64,000 bases of DNA from Rhodococcoides kyotonense (GTDB taxonomy: Bacteria > Actinomycetota > Actinomycetes > Mycobacteriales > Mycobacteriaceae), in contig NZ_FZOW01000011.1 in NCBI RefSeq assembly GCF_900188125.1, forward strand, positions 1 to 64,000, written 5' to 3'. Below the pieces are notes generated by a model, which worked only from the letters and a program-made list of their open reading frames with translations, had not been told where the DNA came from and did not search any database. Within the stretch, counting starts at the first letter, position 1. Every line of letters starts with the position of its first letter. Below, in pieces: positions 16,677 through 28,093 of the stretch. The position numbers were made by a program, and so were the translations under genes.

Positions 16677-17258
16677 GTGCTCCGAAGGAGCCTTCATCGA
16701 CCGCCTGATCTCGTCGAGCTTCTTCCGGCCCGCCGCCTCACGGTCGTTCCACTGCTCGTCGAGCGTGCGCCCGGCCGGGCTGCTGTGGTCGAGCTCCTCG
16801 GCGCCGATCGCTGTGGCCGACCTTCCCTCCACCTTGTCGCGAACCGAATCCCACGTCGGCACACCCTGGTCGGTGTAGCCGGTCGGCGATTCGTGATTGG
16901 AGAAGCCTGCGCTGACGCCGCCGCCGATCGCACCGTCGATGGCGCTGTCGTCGACGAGTTCTGCGTCGACGATGCCCTCCCGCGGCACCTGAGTCGGCGT
17001 TCCGCCGAGCGGTGAATACCCCGGTGGATCGCCCAGGGGTTGGTCGATCCTCGGCTTCGTCACGTGCGGAACGTCGACGTCGGGAATCTCGCCGGGCGGC
17101 ACCGTTGTCGGATCCTCGGCACCTGCCGTGTCGAGGTCCGCCAACAGCGCCGACGCAGTCGCATGCAGTGGCGCGAGAGCTGGGCGGCCCGACACTGCGG
17201 CCAGAACCTCCCGCAACACCGCAAGATCGGTTCGATCGCCTGTGCTGTGAGTGCTCAT
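16659..17258 (-). CDS. Hypothetical protein downstream of pheT
   Basis: No family recognised. The 199-residue product is acidic and Pro/Gly-rich in the middle (PGEIPDVDVPHV, PPGYSPLGGTPTQVP) and has no membrane segment. The N-terminal 40 residues look helical (DLAVLREVLAAV ... ASALLADLDTA). The C-terminal 50 residues are charged and probably coiled or helical (LDEQWNDREAAGRKKLDEIRRS). ATG 17258 is chosen over an upstream ATG at 17342 that would overlap pheT. It lies 28 nt after pheT, so it is probably the third gene of that operon. It ends in the hairpin at 16637-16676. Confidence 0.7.
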   Translation of the reverse strand: MSTHSTGDRTDLAVLREVLAAVSGRPALAPLHATASALLADLDTAGAEDPTTVPPGEIPDVDVPHVTKPRIDQPLGDPPGYSPLGGTPTQVPREGIVDAELVDDSAIDGAIGGGVSAGFSNHESPTGYTDQGVPTWDSVRDKVEGRSATAIGAEELDHSSPAGRTLDEQWNDREAAGRKKLDEIRRSMKAPSEHVHENP

Positions 17259-17286
17259 GAGTCCACGGTACGTGGAGAGACCCCGT

Positions 17287-19773
17287 TCAGCGGCGGAGTT
17301 CTGCCCCGACCGCCTGCGACGCGGCCGCAACAGCTGCGTCACGTGCTTCGGTCGCCTGCGCCTCGGTCAGGGTGCCATCCGACCCACGGAACACGAGCGC
17401 GAAGGCCAGCGACTTGCGGTTCTCCCCCACCTGCTCGCCTTCGAAGACGTCGAACAGGCGCAGGCTCTCGAGCAAGTCACCGGCACCTCCCTTCAACGCA
17501 GCCTCGACCTCTGCCGCGGGAACGGACTTGTCGACGACGACCGCAACATCCTGGAGGACAGCAGGAAACGGCGACACGATGGGCGCAGGCAGTGACTCGA
17601 CGATCGGAAGTGCATCGAGATTCAGCTCGACGGCACAGGTACGCGCAGGCAATTCCGCCCGTTCGAGCACGGCCGGATGCAGCTCACCGGCATGCCCGAC
17701 GACGACACCGTCGACGAGCAACTCCGCGCAGCGTCCCGGATGCCACGGCAGATACTGCGCAGCACGGAATTCGATCTCGACACCCGCAGCGGCCGCGATC
17801 GTGCGGGCTGCGGCAAAGGCGTCGGACGCCTCTGCTGCACGTCCCGGTCCCCACGGTCCGGACGGCTCACGGTGTCCACTGAGTACGACACCCACATGAA
17901 CCGGCTGGTTCGGCAGCGAACCACGCAAGCGCGCGATGTCTTCGTCCGACGGACGCTCGTGCACGGCGAGTGCGTCGACGGCGACCGTTCCGTCGTGCGG
18001 CAGCACGACCTGAGCGATGCCGAACAACGACAGGTCACGCTGTCCACGGGCAACGTTGCGCGCGAGAATCTCGAACAACCCCGGCAATACCGTCGTCGCG
18101 AGGTCGGGGCGGTCGGCCTCCAACGGGTTGAGCACCGACGTCGTCCGTCGGCGCGTGTCGTCCTCCGGCAGCCCCCAGGTGTCGAACACACCCGTGGGCA
18201 GGAAGACCGTCGGCAGGACCTCGACATACCCCGCGAACGCAAGGGACTTGCCGACAGCTCGCTTCCTCTTCTGCGTCGCGGTGAGCCCGCGACCGGCAGG
18301 TGCAGTAGGCAGCACGGACGGGATCTTCTCCAGCCCTTCCAGCCTGAGAACCTCTTCGACGAGGTCCGCCGGCTGCTGTAGATCCGGACGCCACGTCGGC
18401 GGCGTCACGACGAGTTCGCCGTGGCCGCTGTCGCTGACGCCGACCTCGACGTCGCATCCGATCTGGGTCAGGCGGCGCGCTGCCACGCCGTTGGGGTATG
18501 TGACACCCGCGACGCGATCCGGAAGATCGATGTCGATGCGCACCGCGGGGAAGCTGTTCGCCGAACCGATGTCCGTCAGCACGGGCTCGATGCGTCCGCC
18601 GGCGATGTCCACCAGAAGCTGAGCGGCGCGATCCAGCGCAGCCACGGGCAGCGCGGAGTCGACGGTCCGCTCGAAACGCTTGCTCGCCTCACTCGACAGT
18701 TTGTGACGACGCCCGGTGCGGAACACGGCCAGCGGATCGAATGTCGCGGCCTCGAGAATCACGTCGACGGTGTCGTCTCCCACTTCGGTCGACGCTCCAC
18801 CCATGACGCCCGCCAGCGAGATGGCGCCGGAACCGTCGGCGATGACGACGTCCTCGGCGTCGAGAGTCCGTTCGACGTCGTCGAGCGTCGTCAGCTTCTC
18901 CCCTGCTTTCGCGCGGCGCACGACGATGTCGCCTGTCAACTTCGCCGCGTCGAATGCGTGCAGCGGCTGGCCGAGTTCGTGCAGTACGTAGTTGGTGACG
19001 TCGACCGCAGCCGAGATAGGCCGAATCCCGGCAAGGAGCAGGCGGCGTTGCAGCCACCACGGAGTGATCGCCTTCGGGTCGATGCCGCTGACCTTGCGCA
19101 GTGCGAACCGTGACGCGCCCGACTCCTCGTCGACCGTCGTCGGCCAGGTGTCACCCTCGTTGTTCTGAACCGGATGTACAGCCGGGTCGGCGAATTCGAG
19201 GTCGAAGCTGCTCGCAAGCTCACGAGCGAGCCCTCGCACCGAGAACGCATATCCACGGTCCGGCGTCACGTTCAACTCGATCACCGAATCGTCCAACCCG
19301 AGAACGGCTTTCGCGTCGTCGCCAGGAGCGGCGGTGCCTTCCGGAAGTACGAGGATGCCCGACGAGTCTCGGCCGAGGCCGAGTTCGGCCGTCGAGCAGA
19401 TCATTCCGTTCGAGTTCTGGCCGTACGTCTTGCGCGATGCGATCGCGAATCCACCGGGCAGCACGCTGCCGGGCAGGGCCGCGACGATCAGGTCGCCTTC
19501 GGCGAAGTTTCGTGCACCACAGACTATTTCCTGAGGCTCGTCGTTGCCGACGTCGACGAGGCAGAACCTGATCGGCTTCTTGAACTCCGTCAGTTCGGTG
19601 ATGGTGGTGACCCGTCCGACGACGAGTGGACCGGTCACGGTGTCGAGGGACTCGAGCTCCTCGACCTCGAAACCGACGCGCACGAACCCCTCGTCCAACT
19701 CCTCGGGGGTCACGTTCCACTGCGGCGCGGTGCGCTGCAGAACCTCGGTCAGCCAGGATTGTGGAACTCGCAC
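17287..19773 (-). CDS. pheT: phenylalanine--tRNA ligase beta subunit
   Basis: Large subunit of the heterotetrameric PheRS. The 828 residues carry, in order: a tRNA-binding EMAP/OB domain (about 40-150, with [21 protein letters not shown] split across 66-87), B3/B4 editing domain (about 210-390), B5 domain, catalytic-like core, and a C-terminal anticodon-binding ferredoxin-like domain (about 735-828, with [16 protein letters not shown] and [12 protein letters not shown]). Normal length. It follows pheS by 49 nt. Confidence 0.96.
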   Translation of the reverse strand: MRVPQSWLTEVLQRTAPQWNVTPEELDEGFVRVGFEVEELESLDTVTGPLVVGRVTTITELTEFKKPIRFCLVDVGNDEPQEIVCGARNFAEGDLIVAALPGSVLPGGFAIASRKTYGQNSNGMICSTAELGLGRDSSGILVLPEGTAAPGDDAKAVLGLDDSVIELNVTPDRGYAFSVRGLARELASSFDLEFADPAVHPVQNNEGDTWPTTVDEESGASRFALRKVSGIDPKAITPWWLQRRLLLAGIRPISAAVDVTNYVLHELGQPLHAFDAAKLTGDIVVRRAKAGEKLTTLDDVERTLDAEDVVIADGSGAISLAGVMGGASTEVGDDTVDVILEAATFDPLAVFRTGRRHKLSSEASKRFERTVDSALPVAALDRAAQLLVDIAGGRIEPVLTDIGSANSFPAVRIDIDLPDRVAGVTYPNGVAARRLTQIGCDVEVGVSDSGHGELVVTPPTWRPDLQQPADLVEEVLRLEGLEKIPSVLPTAPAGRGLTATQKRKRAVGKSLAFAGYVEVLPTVFLPTGVFDTWGLPEDDTRRRTTSVLNPLEADRPDLATTVLPGLFEILARNVARGQRDLSLFGIAQVVLPHDGTVAVDALAVHERPSDEDIARLRGSLPNQPVHVGVVLSGHREPSGPWGPGRAAEASDAFAAARTIAAAAGVEIEFRAAQYLPWHPGRCAELLVDGVVVGHAGELHPAVLERAELPARTCAVELNLDALPIVESLPAPIVSPFPAVLQDVAVVVDKSVPAAEVEAALKGGAGDLLESLRLFDVFEGEQVGENRKSLAFALVFRGSDGTLTEAQATEARDAAVAAASQAVGAELRR

Positions 19774-19822
19774 GTCTACTCAGCTCTTTCTACGAGTGGA
19801 AGTCGGTCTAGGTCTGTATCGG

Positions 19823-21770
<1,948 letters not shown>

Positions 21771-21808
21771 GGGTCGTTTCGGGTCTGAAGCGTCGTGCGT
21801 CAGCTTGC

Positions 21809-22198
21809 TCAGGCTGCTTCTCCGGCAGGAGCGTTGACGTCGGCAGGCAGAGCAGCCTTGGCGATCTCCACCAGGCCCGCGAATGCAGCAGCGTCCGACA
21901 CAGCGAGCTCGGCAAGGATCTTGCGGTCGACCTCGACGCCGGCAGCCTTCAGGCCCTGGACGAAGCGGTTGTACGTGATGTCGTTGGCGCGAGCCGCAGC
22001 GTTGATACGCGTGATCCACAGCTTGCGGAAGTCACCCTTGCGCGCCTTGCGGTCGCGGTATGCATAGGTGAGCGAGTGGAGCTGCTGCTCCTTGGCCTTG
22101 GTGTACAGACGTGAGCGCTGTCCGCGGTATCCCTTGGACGCTTCGAGAATCGAACGGCGCTTCTTCTGGGCGTTGACCGCCCTTTTTACGCGTGCCAC
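21809..22198 (-). CDS. rplT: 50S ribosomal protein L20
   Basis: Primary 23S rRNA-binding protein needed for early 50S assembly. The 129-residue product has the usual basic N-terminus ([26 protein letters not shown]), the [18 protein letters not shown] segment, and a helical C-terminal domain. A short Ala-rich tail beyond about residue 120 is typical of actinobacteria. It is the last gene of infC-rpmI-rplT; L20 often represses its own operon in other bacteria. Confidence 0.97.
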   Translation of the reverse strand: MARVKRAVNAQKKRRSILEASKGYRGQRSRLYTKAKEQQLHSLTYAYRDRKARKGDFRKLWITRINAAARANDITYNRFVQGLKAAGVEVDRKILAELAVSDAAAFAGLVEIAKAALPADVNAPAGEAA

Positions 22199-22288
22199 TG
22201 GTGAATCCTGTCGATCTGGGGGCTTCTACGAACCCCGAATGGAAATAGGAGGTGCCGACGGACGGGCCGTGCGGCTACGAAGTCCAGA

Positions 22289-22483
22289 TCAGAGGCCGAG
22301 CAGGCGCTTGACCCGCGGCTCGTCGGCCTTCGTGACGACGGCGACACCGTCGAGGCGGCGAGTCACCTTGGTCGCCTTGTGCTCCAGCAGGTGGCGACGG
22401 CCGGCCTTCTGACGCAGGATCTTGCCGGTGCCGGACACCTTGAATCGCTTCTTGGCGCCACTGTGGGTCTTCTGCTTGGGCAT
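22289..22483 (-). CDS. rpmI: 50S ribosomal protein L35
   Basis: Small basic ribosomal protein, 64 residues, with the family pattern [20 protein letters not shown] and ending RVKRLLGL. The ATG at 22483 is chosen; the open frame upstream to 22630 overlaps infC and encodes no L35-like sequence. It is second in the infC-rpmI-rplT operon. A stable hairpin (22528-22556) precedes it. Confidence 0.97.
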   Translation of the reverse strand: MPKQKTHSGAKKRFKVSGTGKILRQKAGRRHLLEHKATKVTRRLDGVAVVTKADEPRVKRLLGL

Positions 22484-22527
22484 GGAGTCCTCGGTTTCTG
22501 TAGTGCTCTTCGGTCTTGCTCGGCTGT

Positions 22528-22556
22528 AACCCTGTCGGCGTGACACCGACAGGGTT
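22528..22556 (-). promoter_or_regulatory. Hairpin in the infC-rpmI intergenic region
   Basis: AACCCTGTCGG (22528-22538) pairs perfectly with CCGACAGGGTT (22546-22556) around a 7-nt loop, 45 nt upstream of rpmI. There is no T-run, so it is more likely an RNA-stability or L20-binding element than a terminator. In other bacteria L20 binds RNA near rpmI; that role is inferred here. Confidence 0.4.
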
Positions 22557-22568
22557 CTTACGTCTGGT

Positions 22569-23192
22569 CTAGCTTGCAGGCGGCGCGGCCGGAGCGTCAC
22601 CGGCTGCGGGCTCGGCAGGTGCGGAAGCACGCTGCGCGGGCGGAGCTGCAGCGCTTTCCTGCGCCTTCACTCGGGTCTTGGCACCCTTGTGCGGAGCCAG
22701 AACCATGGTCATGTTGCGGCCGTCCTGCTTGGCCGACGTCTCCACGAAGCCCAGATCGGCGACGTCTGCACCGAGACGCTGCAGCAATCGGAATCCGAGT
22801 TCGGGGCGGGACTGCTCACGACCACGGAACATGATGGTGACCTTGACCTTCGACCCGGCTTCGAGGAAGCGAACGACGTTGCGCTTCTTGGTCTCGTAGT
22901 CGTGTGCGTCGATCTTCGGCCGGAGCTTCTGCTCCTTGATCACGGTCAGCGTCTGGTTCTTGCGCGACTCGCGCGCCTTCTGAGCTGCCTCGTACTTGAA
23001 CTTCCCGTAGTCCATGATCTTGCAGACCGGCGGACGAGCGTCGGGAGCCACTTCTACGAGATCGAGGTCGGCTTCGAGAGCCAAGCGGAGTGCATCTTCA
23101 ACACGCACGATGCCAACCTGTTCGCCACCCGGTCCGACAAGTCGAACCTCGGGAACACGGATGCGATCGTTGATGCGGGTCTCAGTGCTGAT
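22569..23192 (-). CDS. infC: translation initiation factor IF-3 (starts at an ATC codon)
   Basis: Binds the 30S subunit and checks start-codon pairing. The 207-residue product has the IF3 N domain ([16 protein letters not shown] ... [24 protein letters not shown] across about 6-80) and C domain ([20 protein letters not shown] ... [10 protein letters not shown]), plus an Ala/Pro-rich actinobacterial tail of about 30 residues. AGGAGG sits 5 nt before ATC at 23192, and the next residues STETRIND are the usual IF3 start. No ATG/GTG/TTG fits. IF3 rejects non-canonical starts, so an ATC codon implies autoregulation as known for the AUU codon of E. coli infC. An ATG at 23372 lies beyond the terminator in the leader and is unlikely. 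Confidence 0.95.
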   Translation of the reverse strand: MSTETRINDRIRVPEVRLVGPGGEQVGIVRVEDALRLALEADLDLVEVAPDARPPVCKIMDYGKFKYEAAQKARESRKNQTLTVIKEQKLRPKIDAHDYETKKRNVVRFLEAGSKVKVTIMFRGREQSRPELGFRLLQRLGADVADLGFVETSAKQDGRNMTMVLAPHKGAKTRVKAQESAAAPPAQRASAPAEPAAGDAPAAPPAS

Positions 23193-23304
23193 GGGGCCTC
23201 CTAGGTAGTGCGGTGTGGTGTCGAGCCGACCGCCTGCCTCTGGCACAGCCCGCCTGCCCGGGTCCTTCGACATGTCGTCGATGAAGGACACGCCCTCTAC
23301 AACG

Positions 23305-23339
23305 AAAAAACCCTGCTCCAGCATTCCGCTGGTGCAGGG
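23305..23339 (-). terminator. Intrinsic terminator/attenuator in the infC leader
   Basis: On the minus strand CCCTGC-A-CCAGC (from 23339) pairs with GCTGG-A-GCAGGG and is followed directly by TTTTTT (23310-23305). This is a textbook rho-independent terminator placed between the uORF (23369-23425) and infC (ATC at 23192). No coding gene ends here, so it must act as an attenuator for the infC operon. Confidence 0.75.
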
Positions 23340-23368
23340 CCCGATGTCGACCGGTCGATCCACCCGGC

Positions 23369-23425
23369 TCACGCCGCGTAGTTCTCCTCGTACGAGGAAG
23401 CTCCGCAGTCTGCGATCATTGCCAT
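23369..23425 (-). CDS. Candidate leader peptide (uORF) of the infC operon
   Basis: An 18-codon [21 protein letters not shown], with GAGG 5 nt before its ATG. It lies 30 nt upstream of the intrinsic terminator. A perfect 14-bp palindrome (23385-23398) falls inside it, in the SSYEE codons. Ribosome position on this ORF could decide whether the terminator forms. Expression and function are inferred from layout only; a second in-frame ATG is at 23419. Confidence 0.5.
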   Translation of the reverse strand: MAMIADCGASSYEENYAA

Positions 23426-23629
23426 GGGCACCTCACGCACTACTGCCGAGCGACCGGACCGGAAACAACTGAACGCTGCGTACCGGTGGGAGTCGGGCTC
23501 CACTTGCTGCCTCCGTACGAGCGAACTCTTGCGAATGCGCACGTCGAAGACGGTCGTTGAGGAACTCTACCAGGTGACCCGCTCGACGCCGAATCGACGC
23601 TGATCCGAACCGCGTACAGCCAGCATGGA

Positions 23630-24001
23630 ATGCTCGACAATATGTCCAGCACCCCCGAATCCGGCAACGACGCAGAACACGACGTCCGCGAACTCGCCGA
23701 CGTGCCCGCCGTCGAGGTCATCAGTCGCGCAGCTGTGATGCTCATGAGTTCCGCGGCCGAGAAGCTCGGCTTGTCCGAGGCCGACCCGTCGGAAAGTCCG
23801 TACTTGGATCTCGACGAGGCCCGACGCGTCATCACCGCCCTCGCCGGTCTCGTCACCGCATCCGTCGAGTACCTCGGCCCGCACGCGGGACCGATCCGCG
23901 AGGGACTGCAGGCTCTGCAGAAAGCCTTCCGCGAGACGTCCGCTCACCCCGACGAGCCAGGCAAGGGACCCGGCGAGAAATACACCGGCCCCGTCTACTG
24001 A
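23630..24001 (+). CDS. DUF1844 domain-containing protein
   Basis: A 123-residue cytoplasmic protein of unknown function. The DUF1844 core is ELADVPAVEVISRAAVMLMSSAAEKLGL followed by DLDEARRVITALAGLV; the C-terminal tail is Gly/Pro-rich (EPGKGPGEKYTGPVY). The start is ambiguous between ATG 23630 and ATG 23642 (MSSTPES). It is divergent from the infC operon and convergent with uvrA, the same arrangement as Rv1638A in M. tuberculosis. Confidence 0.85.
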   Translation: MLDNMSSTPESGNDAEHDVRELADVPAVEVISRAAVMLMSSAAEKLGLSEADPSESPYLDLDEARRVITALAGLVTASVEYLGPHAGPIREGLQALQKAFRETSAHPDEPGKGPGEKYTGPVY

Positions 24002-24008
24002 TCCCCCA

Positions 24009-24054
24009 CACCCCTCACGCACATGCATATGCGTGTGCGTGTGCGTGAGGGGTG
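24009..24054. terminator. Bidirectional hairpin between DUF1844 gene and uvrA
   Basis: CACCCCTCACGCACA (24009-24023) and TGTGCGTGAGGGGTG (24040-24054) form a 15-bp perfect stem with a 16-nt loop. It sits between two convergent genes, 8 nt past one stop and 21 nt past the other. There is no T-run on either strand. Confidence 0.65.
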
Positions 24055-24074
24055 GTGACGGCAGCGTGAAAAAG

Positions 24075-27002
24075 CTAGACCGCAGCGGCCTTCCGCGGTC
24101 GACGCTTCTTCGCTGGAGCCTTCTTCGGCTGCTCGGCCACAGGCTCACGCGTCAGAGCCTCCTGCAGGAACTTGCCGGTGTAGCTCTCGGGCACCGCCGC
24201 GACATCCTCCGGATTGCCTTGCGCGACGACCATTCCGCCACCGGATCCGCCCTCGGGACCCATGTCGACGATCCAGTCCGAGACCTTGATGACATCGAGG
24301 TTGTGCTCGATGACGATGACGGTATTGCCCTTGTCCACCAACCCGTTCACGACGCCGAGCAGCTTCCGGATGTCCTCGAAATGCAGACCCGTCGTGGGCT
24401 CGTCGAGAATGTAGACCGTGCGCCCGGTGGATCGCTTCTGAAGCTCGGACGCGAGCTTGACGCGCTGAGCCTCGCCACCGGACAGCGTCGTCGCCGGCTG
24501 ACCGAGTCGTACGTATCCGAGCCCGACCTCCACCAGGGTCTTCAGGTATCGGTGAATCGACGTGATGGGCTCGAAGAACTCGGCGGCCTCCTCGATCGGC
24601 ATATCGAGAACCTCGGCGATCGTCTTGCCCTTGTAGTGCACCTCGAGAGTCTCGCGGTTGTAGCGCGCGCCGTTGCACACCTCGCACGGGACGTAGACGT
24701 CGGGCAGGAAGTTCATCTCGATCTTCAGCGTGCCGTCACCGGAGCACGCCTCACAGCGACCGCCCTTGACGTTGAACGAGAAACGCCCCGGCTGGTAGCC
24801 ACGGACCTTCGCCTCGGTGGTCGCGGCGAACAACGTCCGGATCTTGTCGAACACACCGGTGTAGGTCGCGGCGTTGGAGCGGGGTGTGCGACCGATCGGC
24901 GATTGGTCGACACGGACGAGCTTGTCGAGCTGATCGAGTCCGTTGATGCGCGTGTGCCGACCGGGCACCTGACGGGCGCCGTTGAGTTTGTTGGCCATGA
25001 CCGTCGCGAGGATGTCGTTGACGAGCGTCGACTTGCCGGAACCGGACACGCCCGTGACGGACGTGAGTACGCCGAGCGGGAAGCTGACGTCGATACCGCG
25101 CAGGTTGTGTTCACGAGCACCGACGACGGTGACCTGCCGCTTCTTGTCGACGACCCGACGGAAGTCCGGGAGCGGAATCTCCATTCGACCGGACAGATAC
25201 GCACCGGTCAGCGACTCCTCGTTGGTCAACAGGTCCTGGTACGACCCACTGTGTACGACGCGTCCGCCGTGCTCACCCGCCAACGGACCGATGTCGACGA
25301 CCCAGTCGGACGTACGGATGGTGTCCTCGTCGTGTTCGACGACGATAAGCGTGTTGCCGAGGTCACGAAGCCGCGTCAATGTGTCGATGAGTCGACGGTT
25401 GTCACGCTGATGGAGGCCGATGGACGGCTCGTCCAGAACATAGAGCACGCCGACCAGACCGGAACCGATCTGCGTCGCCAGCCTGATGCGCTGCGCCTCG
25501 CCACCCGACAACGACCCGGCCGCGCGAGAGAGGGACAGGTACTCGAGGCCGACGTCGAGAAGGAAGCCCAAACGCGCCTGAACCTCCTTCAGGACCTGGC
25601 CTGCGATGGCCTCTTCCTTGCTGCCGAGTGTGAGGCTGTTCAGGAAGTCCGCGGTCTCCGAGATCGACAGCCGGCAGACGTCGGCGATGGACTTGGGCCC
25701 GAAGCCACCTGCTTCGATGGTCACCGACAGAATTTCGGGACGCAGACGATCTCCGCCGCATTCGGGGCACGGCACGTCGCGCATGTAGCCGTCGTACCGT
25801 TCTTTCATCTGTTCGGATTCGGTCTGCTCGAGCCGACGATGCAGGAACGGCATCACGCCTTCGAATTCGGCGTAGTACGAGCGGGTTCGGCCGTACCGAT
25901 TCCGGTACTTGACGTGAACCTGGTGCTCACTACCTTCGAGAACCGCGCGCTTGACCTTCGCGGGAAGCTTGTTCCACGGCGTGTTCAGGTCGAATCCCAT
26001 TGCGTCGGCCAAGCCGGCAAGCAAGCGTCCGAAGTACTCGGACGTCTGGCCCATCGACCACGGAGCGATCGCGCCGTCGCCCAGCGACAGATCGGGGTCG
26101 GGAACGACGAGGTCCGGATCGACCTCCTTGCGAACGCCGAGCCCGAGGCATTCCGCGCATGCGCCGTACGGTGAGTTGAACGAGAACGATCGAGGTTCCA
26201 GATCGTCGATCGACAACGGGTGCGCGTTGGGGCAAGCGAGCTTCTCGGAGAAACGACGCTCGCGATCGGGAGCATTCTCTTCGCGATCGACGAAATCGAG
26301 AACGACGATGCCGTCCGCCAACCGCAGTGCAGTCTCGACCGAATCGGTGAGCCGCTGCTTCGAGCTGGCCTTCACCGTGAGGCGGTCGACCACTACCTCG
26401 ATGTCGTGCTTCTCCTGCTTCTTCAGCTTCGGCGGATCGGTCAGCTGGTGCACGACGCCGTCGACACGAATACGCGAGTAACCCTGCGTGTTCAGCGACT
26501 CGAACAGGTCGACGAACTCGCCCTTCCTGGTACGCACGACGGGAGCGAGGACCTGGAATTTGATCCCCTCTTCCATCGCCAACACCTGGTCGACGATCTG
26601 CTGTGGGGTCTGCTTGGCGATCTTCTCGCCACACACGGGGCAGTGAGCCGTGCCGGCGCGGGCGTAGAGCAGGCGGAGGTAGTCGTAGACCTCGGTGATG
26701 GTGCCCACGGTGGAACGGGGGTTCCGGTTGGTCGACTTCTGATCGATCGACACGGCCGGGGACAGTCCCTCGATGAAATCCACGTCGGGCTTGTCCATCT
26801 GCCCGAGGAACTGACGCGCATAGGCGGACAGAGATTCCACGTAGCGTCGCTGCCCCTCGGCGAAAATGGTGTCGAACGCGAGCGAGGACTTGCCCGATCC
26901 GGACAGACCCGTGAAGACGACGAGGCTGTCACGAGGTAGGTCGATATCGACTCCCCGCAGATTGTGTTCACGCGCACCCCGTACTACCAGGCGATCCGCC
27001 AC
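24075..27002 (-). CDS. uvrA: excinuclease ABC subunit A
   Basis: Damage-recognition ATPase of nucleotide excision repair. The 975-residue protein has two ABC ATPase units, with Walker [15 protein letters not shown] near residue 31 and [13 protein letters not shown] near 645. It has two signatures [12 protein letters not shown] and [12 protein letters not shown], and zinc modules with CPVCGEKI and CPECGGDR and CEACSGDG ... CEVCNGAR. The C-terminus is a Lys/Pro-rich tail ([14 protein letters not shown]). GTG start at 27002 behind GAAGGGA. No clear TCGAAC-N4-GTTCGA LexA box was found upstream; 27003-27275 holds only this gene's leader and the -10 of the divergent gene. Confidence 0.97.
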   Translation of the reverse strand: MADRLVVRGAREHNLRGVDIDLPRDSLVVFTGLSGSGKSSLAFDTIFAEGQRRYVESLSAYARQFLGQMDKPDVDFIEGLSPAVSIDQKSTNRNPRSTVGTITEVYDYLRLLYARAGTAHCPVCGEKIAKQTPQQIVDQVLAMEEGIKFQVLAPVVRTRKGEFVDLFESLNTQGYSRIRVDGVVHQLTDPPKLKKQEKHDIEVVVDRLTVKASSKQRLTDSVETALRLADGIVVLDFVDREENAPDRERRFSEKLACPNAHPLSIDDLEPRSFSFNSPYGACAECLGLGVRKEVDPDLVVPDPDLSLGDGAIAPWSMGQTSEYFGRLLAGLADAMGFDLNTPWNKLPAKVKRAVLEGSEHQVHVKYRNRYGRTRSYYAEFEGVMPFLHRRLEQTESEQMKERYDGYMRDVPCPECGGDRLRPEILSVTIEAGGFGPKSIADVCRLSISETADFLNSLTLGSKEEAIAGQVLKEVQARLGFLLDVGLEYLSLSRAAGSLSGGEAQRIRLATQIGSGLVGVLYVLDEPSIGLHQRDNRRLIDTLTRLRDLGNTLIVVEHDEDTIRTSDWVVDIGPLAGEHGGRVVHSGSYQDLLTNEESLTGAYLSGRMEIPLPDFRRVVDKKRQVTVVGAREHNLRGIDVSFPLGVLTSVTGVSGSGKSTLVNDILATVMANKLNGARQVPGRHTRINGLDQLDKLVRVDQSPIGRTPRSNAATYTGVFDKIRTLFAATTEAKVRGYQPGRFSFNVKGGRCEACSGDGTLKIEMNFLPDVYVPCEVCNGARYNRETLEVHYKGKTIAEVLDMPIEEAAEFFEPITSIHRYLKTLVEVGLGYVRLGQPATTLSGGEAQRVKLASELQKRSTGRTVYILDEPTTGLHFEDIRKLLGVVNGLVDKGNTVIVIEHNLDVIKVSDWIVDMGPEGGSGGGMVVAQGNPEDVAAVPESYTGKFLQEALTREPVAEQPKKAPAKKRRPRKAAAV

Positions 27003-27275
27003 TGTGTTCCCTTCTTTGTCGAACGAGCTGACCTACCGACTCGCATACCCGTGTTTCTCGAAACCCACTGGTTCCCGGTGAACCGTGTACCCGAACCGTC
27101 GAACCGAAGCCCATGAAACGCCCACGTGAAGCTGGACCTCACGCTGTAGCAATGCTAGGCCGACCCACCGACAAGTTCGGCGGACGGCGAGACCCACCTG
27201 GTCGTTCGACGCATCGCGGCCCGCTCCCGAGGGTCGGGGCGACCGACCACGCCGCGCGACGGTAGCGTCCAGGAA

Positions 27276-27965
27276 ATGGACGAGCACCTCATGGTCATCG
27301 AAGACCAGTACACCGGCGCAGTGTCGCAGGGATCGGCCCCGCATCGACGCACGATCACAGGTGGCACCATCACCAAGATTTCGGTCGGCCCGATGGACAA
27401 CAATGCCTACCTCGTCGTTTGTTCCACCAGTGGCCAGGCGCTGCTCATCGACGCCGCCAACGACGCGCCACGACTGTCGCAGCTGCTCGACGAGAACGCA
27501 CCGACCCTGTCATTGATCGTCACCACCCATCAGCATGCGGACCACTGGCAGGCGTTGGAGGACATCGCAGCCGGGACCGCGTCACCGACCGCTGCCCACA
27601 GCCTCGACGCCGAACCGCTGCCCGTCACCCCCGACCGGCTCCTCGCCGACGGGGACACAGTAGTCGTGGGCGAACTCACGTTGAACGTCATTCACCTCAC
27701 CGGTCACACACCGGGGTCGATCGCGTTGGCGCTCACCGACGACAAGTCCGGCGTCACGCATCTGTTCACCGGCGACTCTCTGTTTCCCGGCGGGGTCGGA
27801 AAGACGTCGGGAGCAGACGAATTCACATCCTTGCTCGACGACGTCAGCACCAAACTGTTCGATCGCTACGGCGACTCGACGATCGTCTACCCGGGCCACG
27901 GCAAGGACACGACCCTGGGCGCCGAGCGACCTCACCTCGACGAGTGGCGCGAACGCGGCTGGTGA
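27276..27965 (+). CDS. MBL fold metallo-hydrolase
   Basis: A glyoxalase II-like metallo-beta-lactamase-fold hydrolase of 229 residues. It has the metal motif THQHADH (residues 84-90), LTGHTPGSIAL, the bridging Asp in HLFTGDSLFPGGVG, and a late metal His in VYPGHGKDTT. The substrate is unknown. ATG 27276 lies exactly 7 nt after TAGCGT (27263-27268) and has only a weak AGGA in front, so a leaderless mRNA is possible. An ATG at 27291 is an alternative start. The place next to uvrA matches Rv1637c. Confidence 0.88.
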   Translation: MDEHLMVIEDQYTGAVSQGSAPHRRTITGGTITKISVGPMDNNAYLVVCSTSGQALLIDAANDAPRLSQLLDENAPTLSLIVTTHQHADHWQALEDIAAGTASPTAAHSLDAEPLPVTPDRLLADGDTVVVGELTLNVIHLTGHTPGSIALALTDDKSGVTHLFTGDSLFPGGVGKTSGADEFTSLLDDVSTKLFDRYGDSTIVYPGHGKDTTLGAERPHLDEWRERGW

Positions 27966-28093
27966 CACGCGCCCGCGCTTGAAAAGTAGTTCGCCGGGTA
28001 TGGCTACGGTGGAACGACGCGGGTCGTCGGGGCTGGCTCCCGGCGAACGCGTCGTACATCGACGTTGTCCACGAACTACGCAGGAGGCAGTCA

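Noticed and set aside
24033..26174. 713-codon plus-strand frame
   Set aside because: Antisense to uvrA, which has all catalytic motifs; no domains in the shadow product.
27003..27275. LexA/SOS box upstream of uvrA
   Set aside because: Half-sites such as TCGAAC occur, but no TCGAAC-N4-GTTCGA dyad is present.
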